64,000 nt of DNA from assembly GCA_964570285.1 (NCBI GenBank), contig CAZMXP010000030.1, forward strand, positions 1 through 64,000. The letters run 5' to 3'. The number at the start of each line of letters is the position of its first letter. Position 1 is the stretch's first letter. The notes below the pieces were generated by a model. It ran no database searches and had not been told where the DNA came from. It worked only from the letters and a program-made list of their open reading frames with translations. The stretch is from CAZMXP01 sp964570285 (GTDB lineage: Bacteria; Planctomycetota; PLA2). Position numbers and translations under genes: made by a program. This document shows positions 1 to 8,421 of this stretch, piece by piece.

Positions 1-203
1 TCCCGGCGCAGCCGCAGCCGCCCGACTCCAGGTGGGGTTTTCAGACAGGCCCTAGCCGCGGGATCGCAGTCCGCGCAGCGTAGGCAACGCTGGTCCTTCC
101 AAGGGCCCTGCCGCTCAGCTGCGAGCGGCGCCCCGGGTGCTGTCGCCTTGGCAAGTCGCGCGCCCGCCGCTCGTCCGCTGCAGCGGCAAGCCGTTTGCGA
201 ACC
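1..203. other. Window edge, no gene seen
   Basis: I see no supported gene here. The stretch lies downstream of the minus-strand gene that ends at 204 and shows no obvious terminator or RNA gene. Confidence 0.4.
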
Positions 204-3200
204 TCACTTCAACGTCAAGTCGTGCTTGGGGGGCGTGCCGTGCCGGTAGCTCTCGTGCCAGACGCCGCCGTACCAGGAGCCGTCGGCCTGCCGGGTCAGG
301 CGCGCCGCGCCCTTGATGAGGCCGTCATACCAGTCGAAGTCGAAGGAGTCCTGCGCCTGCCGGCCGAACATCACGCCGGTGTTGCCGTTCGGGAACTTCA
401 CGGTGCCCTCGACGGCGCTGCCGAGCTGGTCGAAGGTGAAGACCGCGCCGGCGGAGAAGGTGCGCCGCAGCGGCGCGTTCTTCGCGTCGGCGGCGTCCTC
501 GACGCGGATCGGCCCCGCGAGGAGTTCGAGGCGCCACGACCTCACCTCCGTCGTGCTCGTCTTCGGCTCGAGCAGGCGCTTGATCCCCTCCGGCGACTCC
601 CAGTCCGCGATGCTCTTGGGCACGGTGTTGTTGATGTAGGTGTGCACCTCCGTAATGGTCCCGGCGGCGGTGCCGGAGCGGCTCTGCCAGCCGGTCTGCC
701 CCGCCGCCCACCAGTCGGTCGCGTCCCCCGCGCCCCCCGACCGGCAGCCGCGCAGCGTGCCGCTGATCTGGCGCTGGTTGCCTTCGCCCTTGCCCCAGTT
801 CGAGTCGCGCACGTTCACGCCGCTGAGCGTCATCTCGATCGCGCCGCTCGCCCCGTCGATGCGGCCGGTGACGTCGAGGTTCAGCTTGTCGACGATGCCG
901 CCGAACTGCAGCAGCCAGTCGCACGTGCCCGTGAACGAGCCGTCGGGCATGTGGCGCACCTTCAGGATCGGCCTTGCGTACTCCATCTCGCCATAGGTCG
1001 GGACCCATCCGCTGGCGCCGGAGACCGGCACGGGGCTCATCCGGTACCAGACGAGCGATTCGCCGCCCGCCGGGGGCGCGTCGAGGATGCAGACCACCTG
1101 GTCGAGAAGATAGCGCGCCTTGCCGCCCGCCATCACCGGCCCGTAGGGGGGGCCCGCGGCGGGCCGCGACGCCGCCTTCACGCTCGGCAGGTGCGCCCAC
1201 GTCTGCGGCATCGCGTGCGAGAGGTCGGCCGCGTCGTCGGCGAACGCACTCACGACGACGATGGCCCCCGGGGCCCCCTCCTTTCCCGCAACGAGGGACG
1301 CCACCGCCTTCCTCGTCGCCGGCAGCAGCGGGATCCCGTCCACGCTGTCGGCCCCCGGCGCCCCCAGGAAGTTCGTCTGGATCGTGTAGGGCGGGAAGTA
1401 GAGCGAGTCGTCCACCGAGAGCCGGCTGCCCACTTGCCAGTCGTACTCCCGTGCGGCCGCGGCCTCCGGACTGGCATTGGGATCCTCCCTGAGCCAGACG
1501 CGGTAGAGCGTCGCGTCGAGGCTCGGCGCGGCGCGCGGCACGGCGATGTAGCGGAGCCCCTCGACGAGGCGCCCCATCGGCGTCTCGTTCAGCGCGTCCG
1601 CACCGGGGCGCGACATCTCGAGCTGGAAGCGCTCCTTCGCCTCTTCGAGGTTGCGCGCGGCCACCTCGAGGCGCTCCTTCTCGCGCGCCTGGTGCTCCTG
1701 GAAGAGGCGGCGGCTGCGGGCGACCTCGGCGCGCACGCGCTCCTGCAAGTCGGAGAGAGAGATCGGGGGCTGCGGGGGCGGCGAGAGCCCCTTGTCCGTG
1801 TCGTTTTCCCACGCGGCGAAGCGCTGCCGCCACGTGCGCGCCGATTCGTCGCAGAGCCCGGCGGCGACAAGCTCTTCGGTCAGCGCCGGCTCGTTGTCCG
1901 CGTACCACTTCGCGGTCCACCGGTCGAGCACGTCGTCGGTCGTGTTCTGGAGCAGGTCGCGGAAGTGGAGGAAGAGGCTGTCGCGGCGTACGCGCTGCTC
2001 GAGGGCGCGGTTCTCCTTGATCCGGGCGGCCCACCTCGTCGCGAGGGCGCGGCGCTGCGCCTGCAACTGCACCTCCGCCTGCTTCGCGGACGCCTCGAGC
2101 AGCTGCATCGGGTCGTCGCCGCCAAGTGCGGCCGGGCCCGTTTCGGGAAGTGAGGCCCACGCGAGGTCGACGACGCCCCGGGTCAGGAAGGCGATGCGCG
2201 GCTGCACATCCTTCATCACGAAGCGCGTCACGTAGGTCTGCTTCAGCACGGCCCCCGCGCCGGTGATGCGGCCTCCGAACCAGTTCCCGCCGCCCGACTC
2301 CTGCGCCGCGCGCCGCCGCTCCGCGAGTTCCTCGATGCGCGAGTCGAGCTGCGCGATCCGACGCACGAGCTGCCCGGGCCTGCCGAGGTCGCCCGTCCGG
2401 CGAAGCAGTTCCATCTTGCGGATGTCGCCGTAGGCTTCGAGTTCGCTGCTCACGGTTGCGTGCTCGGCCTTGAGCTTGGCGAGCTCGGCTTCGTCGGCGT
2501 CGCCCCACGTCGGTGCGGGGCGGCCCGGCTCGCCGAGGTCGAGCACCTCGGGCCCCGCGAAGCCGCGGAAGGCGGCGTCGACGAGATTGCCGCTCTTCGG
2601 CTGCGCGTACTCGAGGTCGTAGATCGCGTAGGCGGCCTCGCCGATGCTGTAGACGAGCAGGAGCCCGCCGACCTGCGGCCACTTCATCGCGATCCCCATC
2701 AGCACCGCGCCGCCGATGCCGCCGCGCGCGAGGCTGACCCCCTGCCCGACGACCGGCAGCGCCATCAACATTTCATCCGCGATGGCGCGGCTCACCGCCT
2801 CGGGGTCGCCCCCCGATTCGAAGAAGGAGCGGATGATCTGCGCCAGCGCGTCGATGCTGCCCGGGTCCCAGACCGCGTTGCGGGCCGCCTTCCGCCACGT
2901 CCACGTCAGGTGCTGCCGCTGGAGCCATGCGCCCGCGAGCTTCGCCTCCTCGACGCGGTCGAACCCCAGCTCCGACAGCACGTGGCGCTGCACGCGCTCG
3001 CCGAGGGCCGTCATCTTCTCGGCGGCTTGGCCCTTCCAGGTGCGCCAGTAGTCGCCGCGGTTCTCGACAAGGCCGAGCAGCACGGTCCGGTAGCGCTCCT
3101 TCCAGAGGCTGTCGATCGACTCGGCGAGCCACGGGTGGTTCTTCTTGAGCCGGTCCCGCAGCTTGCCGCCCTCCACGCGGCCGAGGTCGTAGAACGAGTA

Positions 3201-4868
3201 GAGCAGCGTCTGCTTGGCGCCGTCGGCGACGTTGGAGCGGATCTTCTCCCATTCCGCGTCGTACTGTTCGCGGGATGTGGGGGGGGCGAGGGGGCCCTGG
3301 ACGACGTGGCGGACCTTCTCCGGATCGATCCAGCCCTTGTCGCGGCCATCGAGCGCGAACGCGAGGCCGAGCATCTCGTCGGAGGCCTCGTGGATCGACC
3401 GGAGGCAGAACTCCTCGGCGAGCACGCGGTGCTTCTGTTCGACGTCGGAGAGGATCGCGTCGATCTCGGCGTCGGGGGTCTCGCCGGGCTTGTAGCGCGT
3501 CGGGTGCATCTCCTTCGCGAGCGCGCCGAAGACCGCCTGCCTCTTCTCGCGGAGGCTCAGCGACTCGGGGGCCTTCCCGGCGAGGGCCGCGATCTTCTTG
3601 ATGTCGCCCTTGTGCAGGTTGCGGAGGTCGGCCGAGACTTCGAGGGCGACCGCGTGCCGCCTCTGCGCGGCCGGGTCGTCGGGGAAGAGGCGCGCGATGT
3701 AGGCGTCGTTGAGCTGCTTGCGGACGGCCGGATCGAGGGAGGTGTATTCGATCTTGCCCTTCGCGTTCGCGTCCATCGCGACGAGGTCGCCGGTCATCGC
3801 GGCGTCGTCCCACGTGCGCAGGTGGTACTTCGTCTCGAACTTCTCGGTGTGCAGGTAGTGCTGCAGCTCGATCAGATTCGCCATCGCGGCGCCGAAGGCG
3901 TGCCCCTGCATGATCCTCGGGTCGAGGCCGCGCCCGAACATCGTGTCGAGGGCGAGGTCCTCGTCGAACCCCTCGATCCGGCCCCAGGGGCCGGCCGGGT
4001 CGCCGGGAGGCGGCCCGTAGCGCTGGAAGGCGCGCGGGTTGCGCGCCCGGATCGCCGCGTGCGCGCGCAGTTGCATCTGTTGCAGCACGGCGCCGTAGGT
4101 GGTGTAGGCGCCGGGTGTCGCGCGCAGCTTCGCGATCGTGCCGCGGAACTCCTTGCCGTAGTCGGCGAACGTCGTCACACGCGGGTCGGGGAAGCGGTTC
4201 TTCCCCTCGATGGACGCGACATCGAGCATCTCCAGCGTCAGCGTCGGGTTCTTCCTCTTCCACTGCTCGACGAAGGCGCGGATGAAGGGCCCGTCCTGCC
4301 CCGGCGCGCGGACGAACTCGCCCGTCTTCGGATTCCTCTCGAAGACGTAGAAGGTCTGGTCTAGGTCGCTCTTCATGCCGCTCGTCTGGTTGCCCGAGTC
4401 CGACCGCCCGATCATCCAAGGCGGGTCGTGCTTCCGCGCGACCTCGAGGATCGCCTCCTCGATCATCGCGTCGCGCGCCTCCGCCATCAGCAGGCTCGCC
4501 TCGTGGCGGATCGGCGCCGCGTCGTGGCCGGCCTTCTTGAACGCCTCGCTCGGGTGCTGGAGCCCCTTGTCGAGCAGCAGCGCGACCGTCTTGAACGCCT
4601 TCTGCGCGTCGCCCGCGACCGCGTACATGTCGACCATCAGCGTGACGACGGCGGCGCGCTGCGCCTCGGTGAGCTTCGTGTAGGGCGTGCCGTCGAGCGG
4701 GACCCCCGCGCCCCCCCCCTTTCGCCACTCGTTCCATACCGTCATCGCGCGCTCGGCGCCCTTCCCGGGCAGCACGTCGACGAAATAGGCGAGCCTCTGC
4801 CGCTCTTCCTCGGGCGGCCCCGCGAGGAGCGCTCTAGCGATGAGGCAGAGAGCGAGAATGCGGCGCAT
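204..4868 (-). CDS. Giant secreted protein of unknown function (1554 aa)
   Basis: I do not recognise the family. The N-terminus MRRILALCLIARALLAG looks like a signal peptide, so the protein is probably exported. The first 700 residues are mostly helical and charged. Around residues 700-760 there is a Gly-rich hydrophobic stretch (GGIGGAVLMGIAMKWPQVGG) that may be a membrane segment. Residues about 790-850 and 930-1110 are rich in Glu, Arg and Ala and look like coiled coils. The last 350 residues have a beta-rich composition with repeated W/Y-G motifs. Start choice: the ATG at 4868 directly precedes the signal peptide, and a GAGAAT hexamer lies 7 nt upstream, like other starts in this window. 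Many long antisense frames overlap it and are composition artefacts. Confidence 0.75.
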   Translation of the reverse strand: MRRILALCLIARALLAGPPEEERQRLAYFVDVLPGKGAERAMTVWNEWRKGGGAGVPLDGTPYTKLTEAQRAAVVTLMVDMYAVAGDAQKAFKTVALLLDKGLQHPSEAFKKAGHDAAPIRHEASLLMAEARDAMIEEAILEVARKHDPPWMIGRSDSGNQTSGMKSDLDQTFYVFERNPKTGEFVRAPGQDGPFIRAFVEQWKRKNPTLTLEMLDVASIEGKNRFPDPRVTTFADYGKEFRGTIAKLRATPGAYTTYGAVLQQMQLRAHAAIRARNPRAFQRYGPPPGDPAGPWGRIEGFDEDLALDTMFGRGLDPRIMQGHAFGAAMANLIELQHYLHTEKFETKYHLRTWDDAAMTGDLVAMDANAKGKIEYTSLDPAVRKQLNDAYIARLFPDDPAAQRRHAVALEVSADLRNLHKGDIKKIAALAGKAPESLSLREKRQAVFGALAKEMHPTRYKPGETPDAEIDAILSDVEQKHRVLAEEFCLRSIHEASDEMLGLAFALDGRDKGWIDPEKVRHVVQGPLAPPTSREQYDAEWEKIRSNVADGAKQTLLYSFYDLGRVEGGKLRDRLKKNHPWLAESIDSLWKERYRTVLLGLVENRGDYWRTWKGQAAEKMTALGERVQRHVLSELGFDRVEEAKLAGAWLQRQHLTWTWRKAARNAVWDPGSIDALAQIIRSFFESGGDPEAVSRAIADEMLMALPVVGQGVSLARGGIGGAVLMGIAMKWPQVGGLLLVYSIGEAAYAIYDLEYAQPKSGNLVDAAFRGFAGPEVLDLGEPGRPAPTWGDADEAELAKLKAEHATVSSELEAYGDIRKMELLRRTGDLGRPGQLVRRIAQLDSRIEELAERRRAAQESGGGNWFGGRITGAGAVLKQTYVTRFVMKDVQPRIAFLTRGVVDLAWASLPETGPAALGGDDPMQLLEASAKQAEVQLQAQRRALATRWAARIKENRALEQRVRRDSLFLHFRDLLQNTTDDVLDRWTAKWYADNEPALTEELVAAGLCDESARTWRQRFAAWENDTDKGLSPPPQPPISLSDLQERVRAEVARSRRLFQEHQAREKERLEVAARNLEEAKERFQLEMSRPGADALNETPMGRLVEGLRYIAVPRAAPSLDATLYRVWLREDPNASPEAAAAREYDWQVGSRLSVDDSLYFPPYTIQTNFLGAPGADSVDGIPLLPATRKAVASLVAGKEGAPGAIVVVSAFADDAADLSHAMPQTWAHLPSVKAASRPAAGPPYGPVMAGGKARYLLDQVVCILDAPPAGGESLVWYRMSPVPVSGASGWVPTYGEMEYARPILKVRHMPDGSFTGTCDWLLQFGGIVDKLNLDVTGRIDGASGAIEMTLSGVNVRDSNWGKGEGNQRQISGTLRGCRSGGAGDATDWWAAGQTGWQSRSGTAAGTITEVHTYINNTVPKSIADWESPEGIKRLLEPKTSTTEVRSWRLELLAGPIRVEDAADAKNAPLRRTFSAGAVFTFDQLGSAVEGTVKFPNGNTGVMFGRQAQDSFDFDWYDGLIKGAARLTRQADGSWYGGVWHESYRHGTPPKHDLTLK

Positions 4869-4880
4869 GGTGCCGATTCT

Positions 4881-5471
4881 CTATCGCTCCGGGGACACGC
4901 CGGGCGGGCGCGCGAACCGCCCGATCAGCGAGCGCAATTCCGCGTGGCGCGGGTCGTCGCCGGGCAGGATCGTCGCGAGCGTGCGGAGCGCGTAGGCGTC
5001 GTCGAAGGACCCGCCTGCGAGTTGCAGCAGCGCGTGGATGTCGGCGAGGTCCTTCTGCCGGCGCCACAGCATCTTGAGGACGACGAGATCCTCGATCGAA
5101 AGCACCGGGATGCTGGCGCCGGCGACGTGAATCGCCACCGAGCGCGACGGAAGCGTGCGATGGTAGGGCAAGACCGGCACAAGGATCTCGATCGACACGG
5201 GACCCGCCTGGAATGTCGCGACGCCGCGCTCGCGGATCGCAGCGACCATCTCCCTGTCCTCGCCGGCGAAGCCCAGGCTCCGTACGATCGCGAATACCTC
5301 GGGCCACCTGACGGACGGCGCGACGACGAGCAGATCGAGGTCCGTGGTCGCGCGCACGTAGCCATGCGCTGCCATCGCGATCGCACCGGAGATTGTGTGG
5401 TCGATGCCCCGCTCTGCGAGCGACCTCGACAGCGCCGCCGCCAGGTCGGGGAGGCTACGCAGGGCGGCCAA
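4881..5471 (-). CDS. Nucleotidyltransferase-fold protein (MNT/AbiEii-like)
   Basis: This 196-aa protein has the pol-beta-type nucleotidyltransferase signature: a Gly-containing helix (SGAIAMAAHGY) followed by TTDLDLLV, whose two Asp residues match the metal-binding pair. A later IEDLVVLKMLW segment resembles the 'i.DLi..K' motif of stand-alone nucleotidyltransferases. Such proteins occur as toxin or antitoxin halves and in abortive infection systems, but no such role is proven here. It overlaps the small upstream gene (5455-5688) by 17 nt, so the two are co-translated. The same two-gene arrangement recurs at 58933-59545, which suggests a functional module. Confidence 0.75.
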   Translation of the reverse strand: MAALRSLPDLAAALSRSLAERGIDHTISGAIAMAAHGYVRATTDLDLLVVAPSVRWPEVFAIVRSLGFAGEDREMVAAIRERGVATFQAGPVSIEILVPVLPYHRTLPSRSVAIHVAGASIPVLSIEDLVVLKMLWRRQKDLADIHALLQLAGGSFDDAYALRTLATILPGDDPRHAELRSLIGRFARPPGVSPER

Positions 5472-5688
5472 GCGTCGGGTCCTTCCATCGCATCCAGAAC
5501 GGCGGATCCTCCTCCGGGCGGAAGGGCTTGCGCCCTTCGAGGAGGGCGTCCATGCCGTCGAGGAGCCAGCGCAGCAGTTCCCACCGTTCGTCCGGCGTCA
5601 TGTGGCGCGTCGCGGCGATGGCACGTTCTGCCGTCTCTTCGTCGGTCGGGATCCGCGGCGCGTCGACTCGGGCGGACGGATCCCTCAT
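5455..5688 (-). CDS. Small partner of the nucleotidyltransferase module (77 aa)
   Basis: This short acidic helical protein includes TPDERWELLRWLLDGMDALLEG and ends 17 nt inside the nucleotidyltransferase gene. The pattern of a short helical protein immediately upstream of a nucleotidyltransferase is repeated at 59333-59545 (LGPEARLEAMWEMVLES), so I read it as the partner of a two-component module, possibly toxin-antitoxin-like. The start at 5688 is supported by a TAGAAT hexamer 8 nt upstream. A longer form starting at 5736 is possible but would place the hexamer inside the gene. No specific family is recognised. Confidence 0.6.
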   Translation of the reverse strand: MRDPSARVDAPRIPTDEETAERAIAATRHMTPDERWELLRWLLDGMDALLEGRKPFRPEEDPPFWMRWKDPTLGRPA

Positions 5689-5696
5689 CCCCAACA

Positions 5697-5702
5697 ATTC
5701 TA
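5697..5702 (-). promoter_or_regulatory. -10 hexamer TAGAAT, 8 nt before start
   Basis: On the minus strand TAGAAT ends 8 nt before the ATG at 5688. This spacing puts transcription initiation at or within a base or two of the start codon. It matches the same arrangement at many other first genes in the window. Confidence 0.5.
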
Positions 5703-5855
5703 ACCGGACATGCCCCAAGTGCAGGGTCCGGCTCATGCATCCCGTTGCAGAGACGCCACTTATGCCGTCCGGGTGCGGACTCTTCGTCCGCAATCGTGCC
5801 GCGCGGCCCGGGGAGGCACCTGCGGACGCGTTGGGCCGGGGCGCGCCGTGAGGAG

Positions 5856-5861
5856 TAGCAT
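5856..5861 (+). promoter_or_regulatory. -10 hexamer TAGCAT, 7 nt before start
   Basis: TAGCAT ends 7 nt before the ATG at 5869. It supports that start over the longer upstream frame and fits the window-wide short-leader promoter pattern. Confidence 0.45.
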
Positions 5862-5868
5862 CCTGCTC

Positions 5869-6951
5869 ATGCGATGGATCGGAACTCTGGCGCTCTTCGC
5901 CGCCTTGGCGGGAGCCGACAACGACCCCGCGGCGCAGGTCCGGAAGCTCGCGGGAGAGGGCCAGTGCATCGAGGCGGCGCGCCTCGCGGGAGGGTGGCTC
6001 GCCGACGCGCAAGAACGCGACGACGTGCTCCGGGAGCAGGCGGCCTACGAGGCGCTGCGCGGCGTCCGGCCCGACGAGGCGCAGTACCGTGACGCCTGTG
6101 CGGAGGTGATGAAGCTCCTCGACCCGAAACGGAACGGCGCCTTCGTGTCCGCCCACCTGCTCGCGCTCGAGTTGGTGCGCGCCGCGGTGAGGGAGGGCGA
6201 CGACCGTCACCTCGCCGAGGCGGCGGCGGTCCTCGCCGCGCCGCGCAAGGACGCGGGCGCGTGCGCGGCGGCGCTCGCGGATCTGGCGAAGGGCGTCGTT
6301 GCCGCGCGGAAGGGAGAGGACGCGGCCGCCCCCCTCGGCGCCGCCTTCGACGCGGCGATGAAGAACGGCTGGCTCAACCTCGCGACGTACGCCGGGACCG
6401 AGCTCGCCTGCATTGAGAGCAAGCTCGGCCGCGACGGCGGCACGCTGGAGCGGCTCGACGAGGCGCTCCTGAAGAGCAACGACCGCTCGCTGCTCCAGCT
6501 CAGGAACGCGCTCGCGACGAAGCGCATCCCGCAGTCCATGGTCGAGATGAAAGCGGGGAGCGTCTCGGCAGCGGGGGGCGCAGGGGGGGCGGGGGGCGCG
6601 GCTGGCCAACACGACAAGTCCGCCGTCGGCGCGGCGTGGCGGAAGCAGGCCGCCACGAAACCGCTCCTCAAGGTGCGGCGGGGCGAAGAGGGCTTCGTCA
6701 TGGAGCCCGGTTTCCCAGGCGGGAAGAAGGCCGAACGGGCTTTCAAGACCGGCGTTCTCCACTGGAACGACGGCGGGATCACGCTCGCGCTCTGCGGCCC
6801 GGGCGTCAGCCTTGCGATGATCGATCTGCGCGGTCTCGACGGGCAGCCCGGCGATTCGGCCCAGGCGGGCCCGTGGGATCTCTTCTACCTCCTCGCCCCG
6901 GGCGAGACATGGAGCGTCACGAAGAAGGGCGTCGTCTCCGTCGGGAGGTGA
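5869..6951 (+). CDS. Secreted protein of unknown function (360 aa)
   Basis: The N-terminus MRWIGTLALFAALAGA is a clear signal peptide. The mature part is Ala-rich and helical up to about residue 225. A Gly/Ala linker (GGAGGAGGAAG) follows, encoded by paired G-tracts, then a C-terminal basic region and a compact end domain (GGITLALCGPGVSLAMIDL...SVTKKGVVSVGR). No family is recognised. The frame is open from 5710, but the start was set at 5869 because of the signal peptide and the TAGCAT box 7 nt upstream. It stands alone, divergent from the nucleotidyltransferase module. Confidence 0.65.
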   Translation: MRWIGTLALFAALAGADNDPAAQVRKLAGEGQCIEAARLAGGWLADAQERDDVLREQAAYEALRGVRPDEAQYRDACAEVMKLLDPKRNGAFVSAHLLALELVRAAVREGDDRHLAEAAAVLAAPRKDAGACAAALADLAKGVVAARKGEDAAAPLGAAFDAAMKNGWLNLATYAGTELACIESKLGRDGGTLERLDEALLKSNDRSLLQLRNALATKRIPQSMVEMKAGSVSAAGGAGGAGGAAGQHDKSAVGAAWRKQAATKPLLKVRRGEEGFVMEPGFPGGKKAERAFKTGVLHWNDGGITLALCGPGVSLAMIDLRGLDGQPGDSAQAGPWDLFYLLAPGETWSVTKKGVVSVGR

Positions 6952-7159
6952 CCCTCCCCCGGGCCCCCTCTCTTCCTTGCGATGGCGGTCCTCGCGCGCG
7001 CTGTAGACCGACCAGGACACGCTCGACCGCATGGGCGCCGAGATCCGCGGCGGCCGGGTCAAGCCCGCGCGCGCGTTCCGGCGCACGGCCGCGGCGCCGC
7101 CGGGCGACCCGCGCAGTGGGCTGCGGCCGCGAAACATCGCGTGCGACCGCGTCGTCCGG

Positions 7160-7579
7160 TCACGCGCCCCAGTCCTCGACGACGAGACCTTCGAAGTGCT
7201 CGTAGTCCTCCACATTGCGCGTGACGAGGGTGAGGCCACGCATGCGGGCGACGGCAGCGATCTGGCCATCTACGAAGGGTGGGGTGCGCCCCCGTGCCTC
7301 AAGCCGGGCTCTCTCCCCGGCGTGCCAGGCCGCAGCGGACGCGTCGTACGGGAGGATGACCAGGGTGGGCGACAGGGCCTCTTTGAGGTATTGCTCCAGC
7401 GCCTGACGGCGGGAGGATGCGGGAAGGCGGGCGCAGCCGAACCACAGCTCGTGCCACACGGGCGATGCGGTGGCACTCTCGTCCCGGTGGCGCCGGAGAC
7501 GCGCCATGACTTTCGGGTTCGGACGGGCCTTCACGGGTTCCGAGAGGATGTCTGTGTCGAGCAGGTAGCGCACGGTCAC
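7160..7579 (-). CDS. vapC: VapC-type PIN-domain ribonuclease toxin
   Basis: This 139-aa PIN domain carries YLLDTDILSE at the N-terminus (first catalytic Asp), the internal Glu of WHELWFG, FVDGQIAAVA (third acidic position) and the closing LVTRNVEDYE. This four-acid layout is the standard VapC active site, which cleaves RNA using Mg2+. The GTG start at 7579 overlaps the antitoxin stop by 4 nt (GTGA), so translation is coupled. It is the downstream gene of a type II toxin-antitoxin operon. Length and motifs are normal for the family, with no sign of decay. Confidence 0.9.
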   Translation of the reverse strand: MTVRYLLDTDILSEPVKARPNPKVMARLRRHRDESATASPVWHELWFGCARLPASSRRQALEQYLKEALSPTLVILPYDASAAAWHAGERARLEARGRTPPFVDGQIAAVARMRGLTLVTRNVEDYEHFEGLVVEDWGA

Positions 7580-7857
7580 ACCCTGACCTTGCGGCCCGGA
7601 GAGCGATCCCGGATGTCGCGGTACACGTCGTCGAGATGGAGTTTGCCGAGGTTGGCGGACTCGCGGAAGGCGCGGATGGCCTCCCACAGATCCGCGGAGC
7701 CTCCTGTGAGCCCTTCGTAATCCCGCGCCGAGAGCAGGACCGCGACCGGCTCTCCCCTGCGCGTGACCTGGACGACATCCCCCCTCTCCACCGACCGGAC
7801 AACGGCGGCGAGATTCCTGCGAGTCTCGGCGATGGAGAGGCGCGTCTGCCGTTTCAT
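7576..7857 (-). CDS. Phd/YefM-type antitoxin of the VapC pair
   Basis: This 93-aa protein has the Phd/YefM layout: an N-terminal DNA-binding half (SIAETRRNLAAVVRSVERG), the VQVTRRGEPVAVLLSARDYEGL strand-helix core, and a C-terminal toxin-binding tail (LWEAIRAFRES...DIRDRSPGR). The family binds its own operator as dimers and neutralises the toxin. The ATG at 7857 directly abuts a perfect palindrome (7857-7874), which supports this start and autoregulation. It overlaps the toxin gene by 4 nt. Confidence 0.85.
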   Translation of the reverse strand: MKRQTRLSIAETRRNLAAVVRSVERGDVVQVTRRGEPVAVLLSARDYEGLTGGSADLWEAIRAFRESANLGKLHLDDVYRDIRDRSPGRKVRV

Positions 7858-7874
7858 GTACACTACAGTGTACA
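7857..7874 (-). promoter_or_regulatory. Palindromic operator/promoter of the VapBC-type operon
   Basis: The sequence is a perfect inverted repeat of 8-bp arms, TGTACACT and AGTGTACA, separated by 2 bp. On the minus strand it contains TACACT, which ends 9 nt before the ATG at 7857. The same TACACT hexamer is the likely -10 box of the ECF gene at 25519. Repressor and RNA polymerase sites would therefore overlap, the usual autoregulation logic of antitoxins. Confidence 0.7.
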
Positions 7875-8159
7875 TCAACCGGGAACGAGGGCAAGGCGGG
7901 TTAGGGTGACTCTGCCCAAACCGAATACTCCTCCGCATCCGAATCCGGTGGCCGTGCGAACGGGTGTGCAGGAGGGACAGGCGGACTATCAAGCCTCGCT
8001 TGTTTCAGGAGTGGGGGGGCTCGGGGGCCCGCATGCCCTCCCCCCGGGCCCCCCTCCATTCCCGCGCAGGCTCGCCTTCGTCGAACTCGCCGTTGCCCAC
8101 GATCGTGAGCTCACGACTCCAAGGCCCCGGCGGGAGCGTGATGTGGCACAATCGGCCGC

Positions 8160-8306
8160 GTGCGGGGTTGCGTCCGGGTGGAAGTCTGCGCGGGACTGCT
8201 CGTCCTCGCGTGCTGGGCAAAGCCGCCGCCCGATCCGTACGTCGCGGAGTTGCAGGCGCGCATCCGCCAGCGCCCGATCTCCTCGGATCCGAGCTTGCCG
8301 ACCTAG
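8160..8306 (+). CDS. Possible small lipoprotein (48 aa)
   Basis: The GTG at 8160 opens a 48-codon frame beginning VRGCVRVEVCAGLLVLACWAK. It reads as a short signal sequence with a lipobox-like LVLAC, then KPPPDPYVAELQARIRQRP and a short acidic tail. A CACAAT hexamer ends 7 nt before the GTG, the same start context as many genes here. A 14-bp palindrome, TCGTGAGCTCACGA, lies just upstream at 8103-8116. It is too short to assign to a family and could be chance. It is the only candidate gene in the 564-bp gap between 7858 and 8421. Confidence 0.3.
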   Translation: MRGCVRVEVCAGLLVLACWAKPPPDPYVAELQARIRQRPISSDPSLPT

Positions 8307-8421
8307 GGGAACAGCGGTCCACCGCGCGGCCTCTCGTCCAGGATCCTTGCCGGAGCCTCTGACTCTCCCCCAGAGGGGTGGAATCGAAGGGCCTCGGATC
8401 CCATGCGCTGGGCCCGGCACG

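Noticed and set aside
195..2153. Long plus-strand frames opposite the 1554-aa gene
   Set aside because: They are Arg/Ala-rich antisense shadows caused by high GC. The minus-strand frame has a signal peptide and normal composition.
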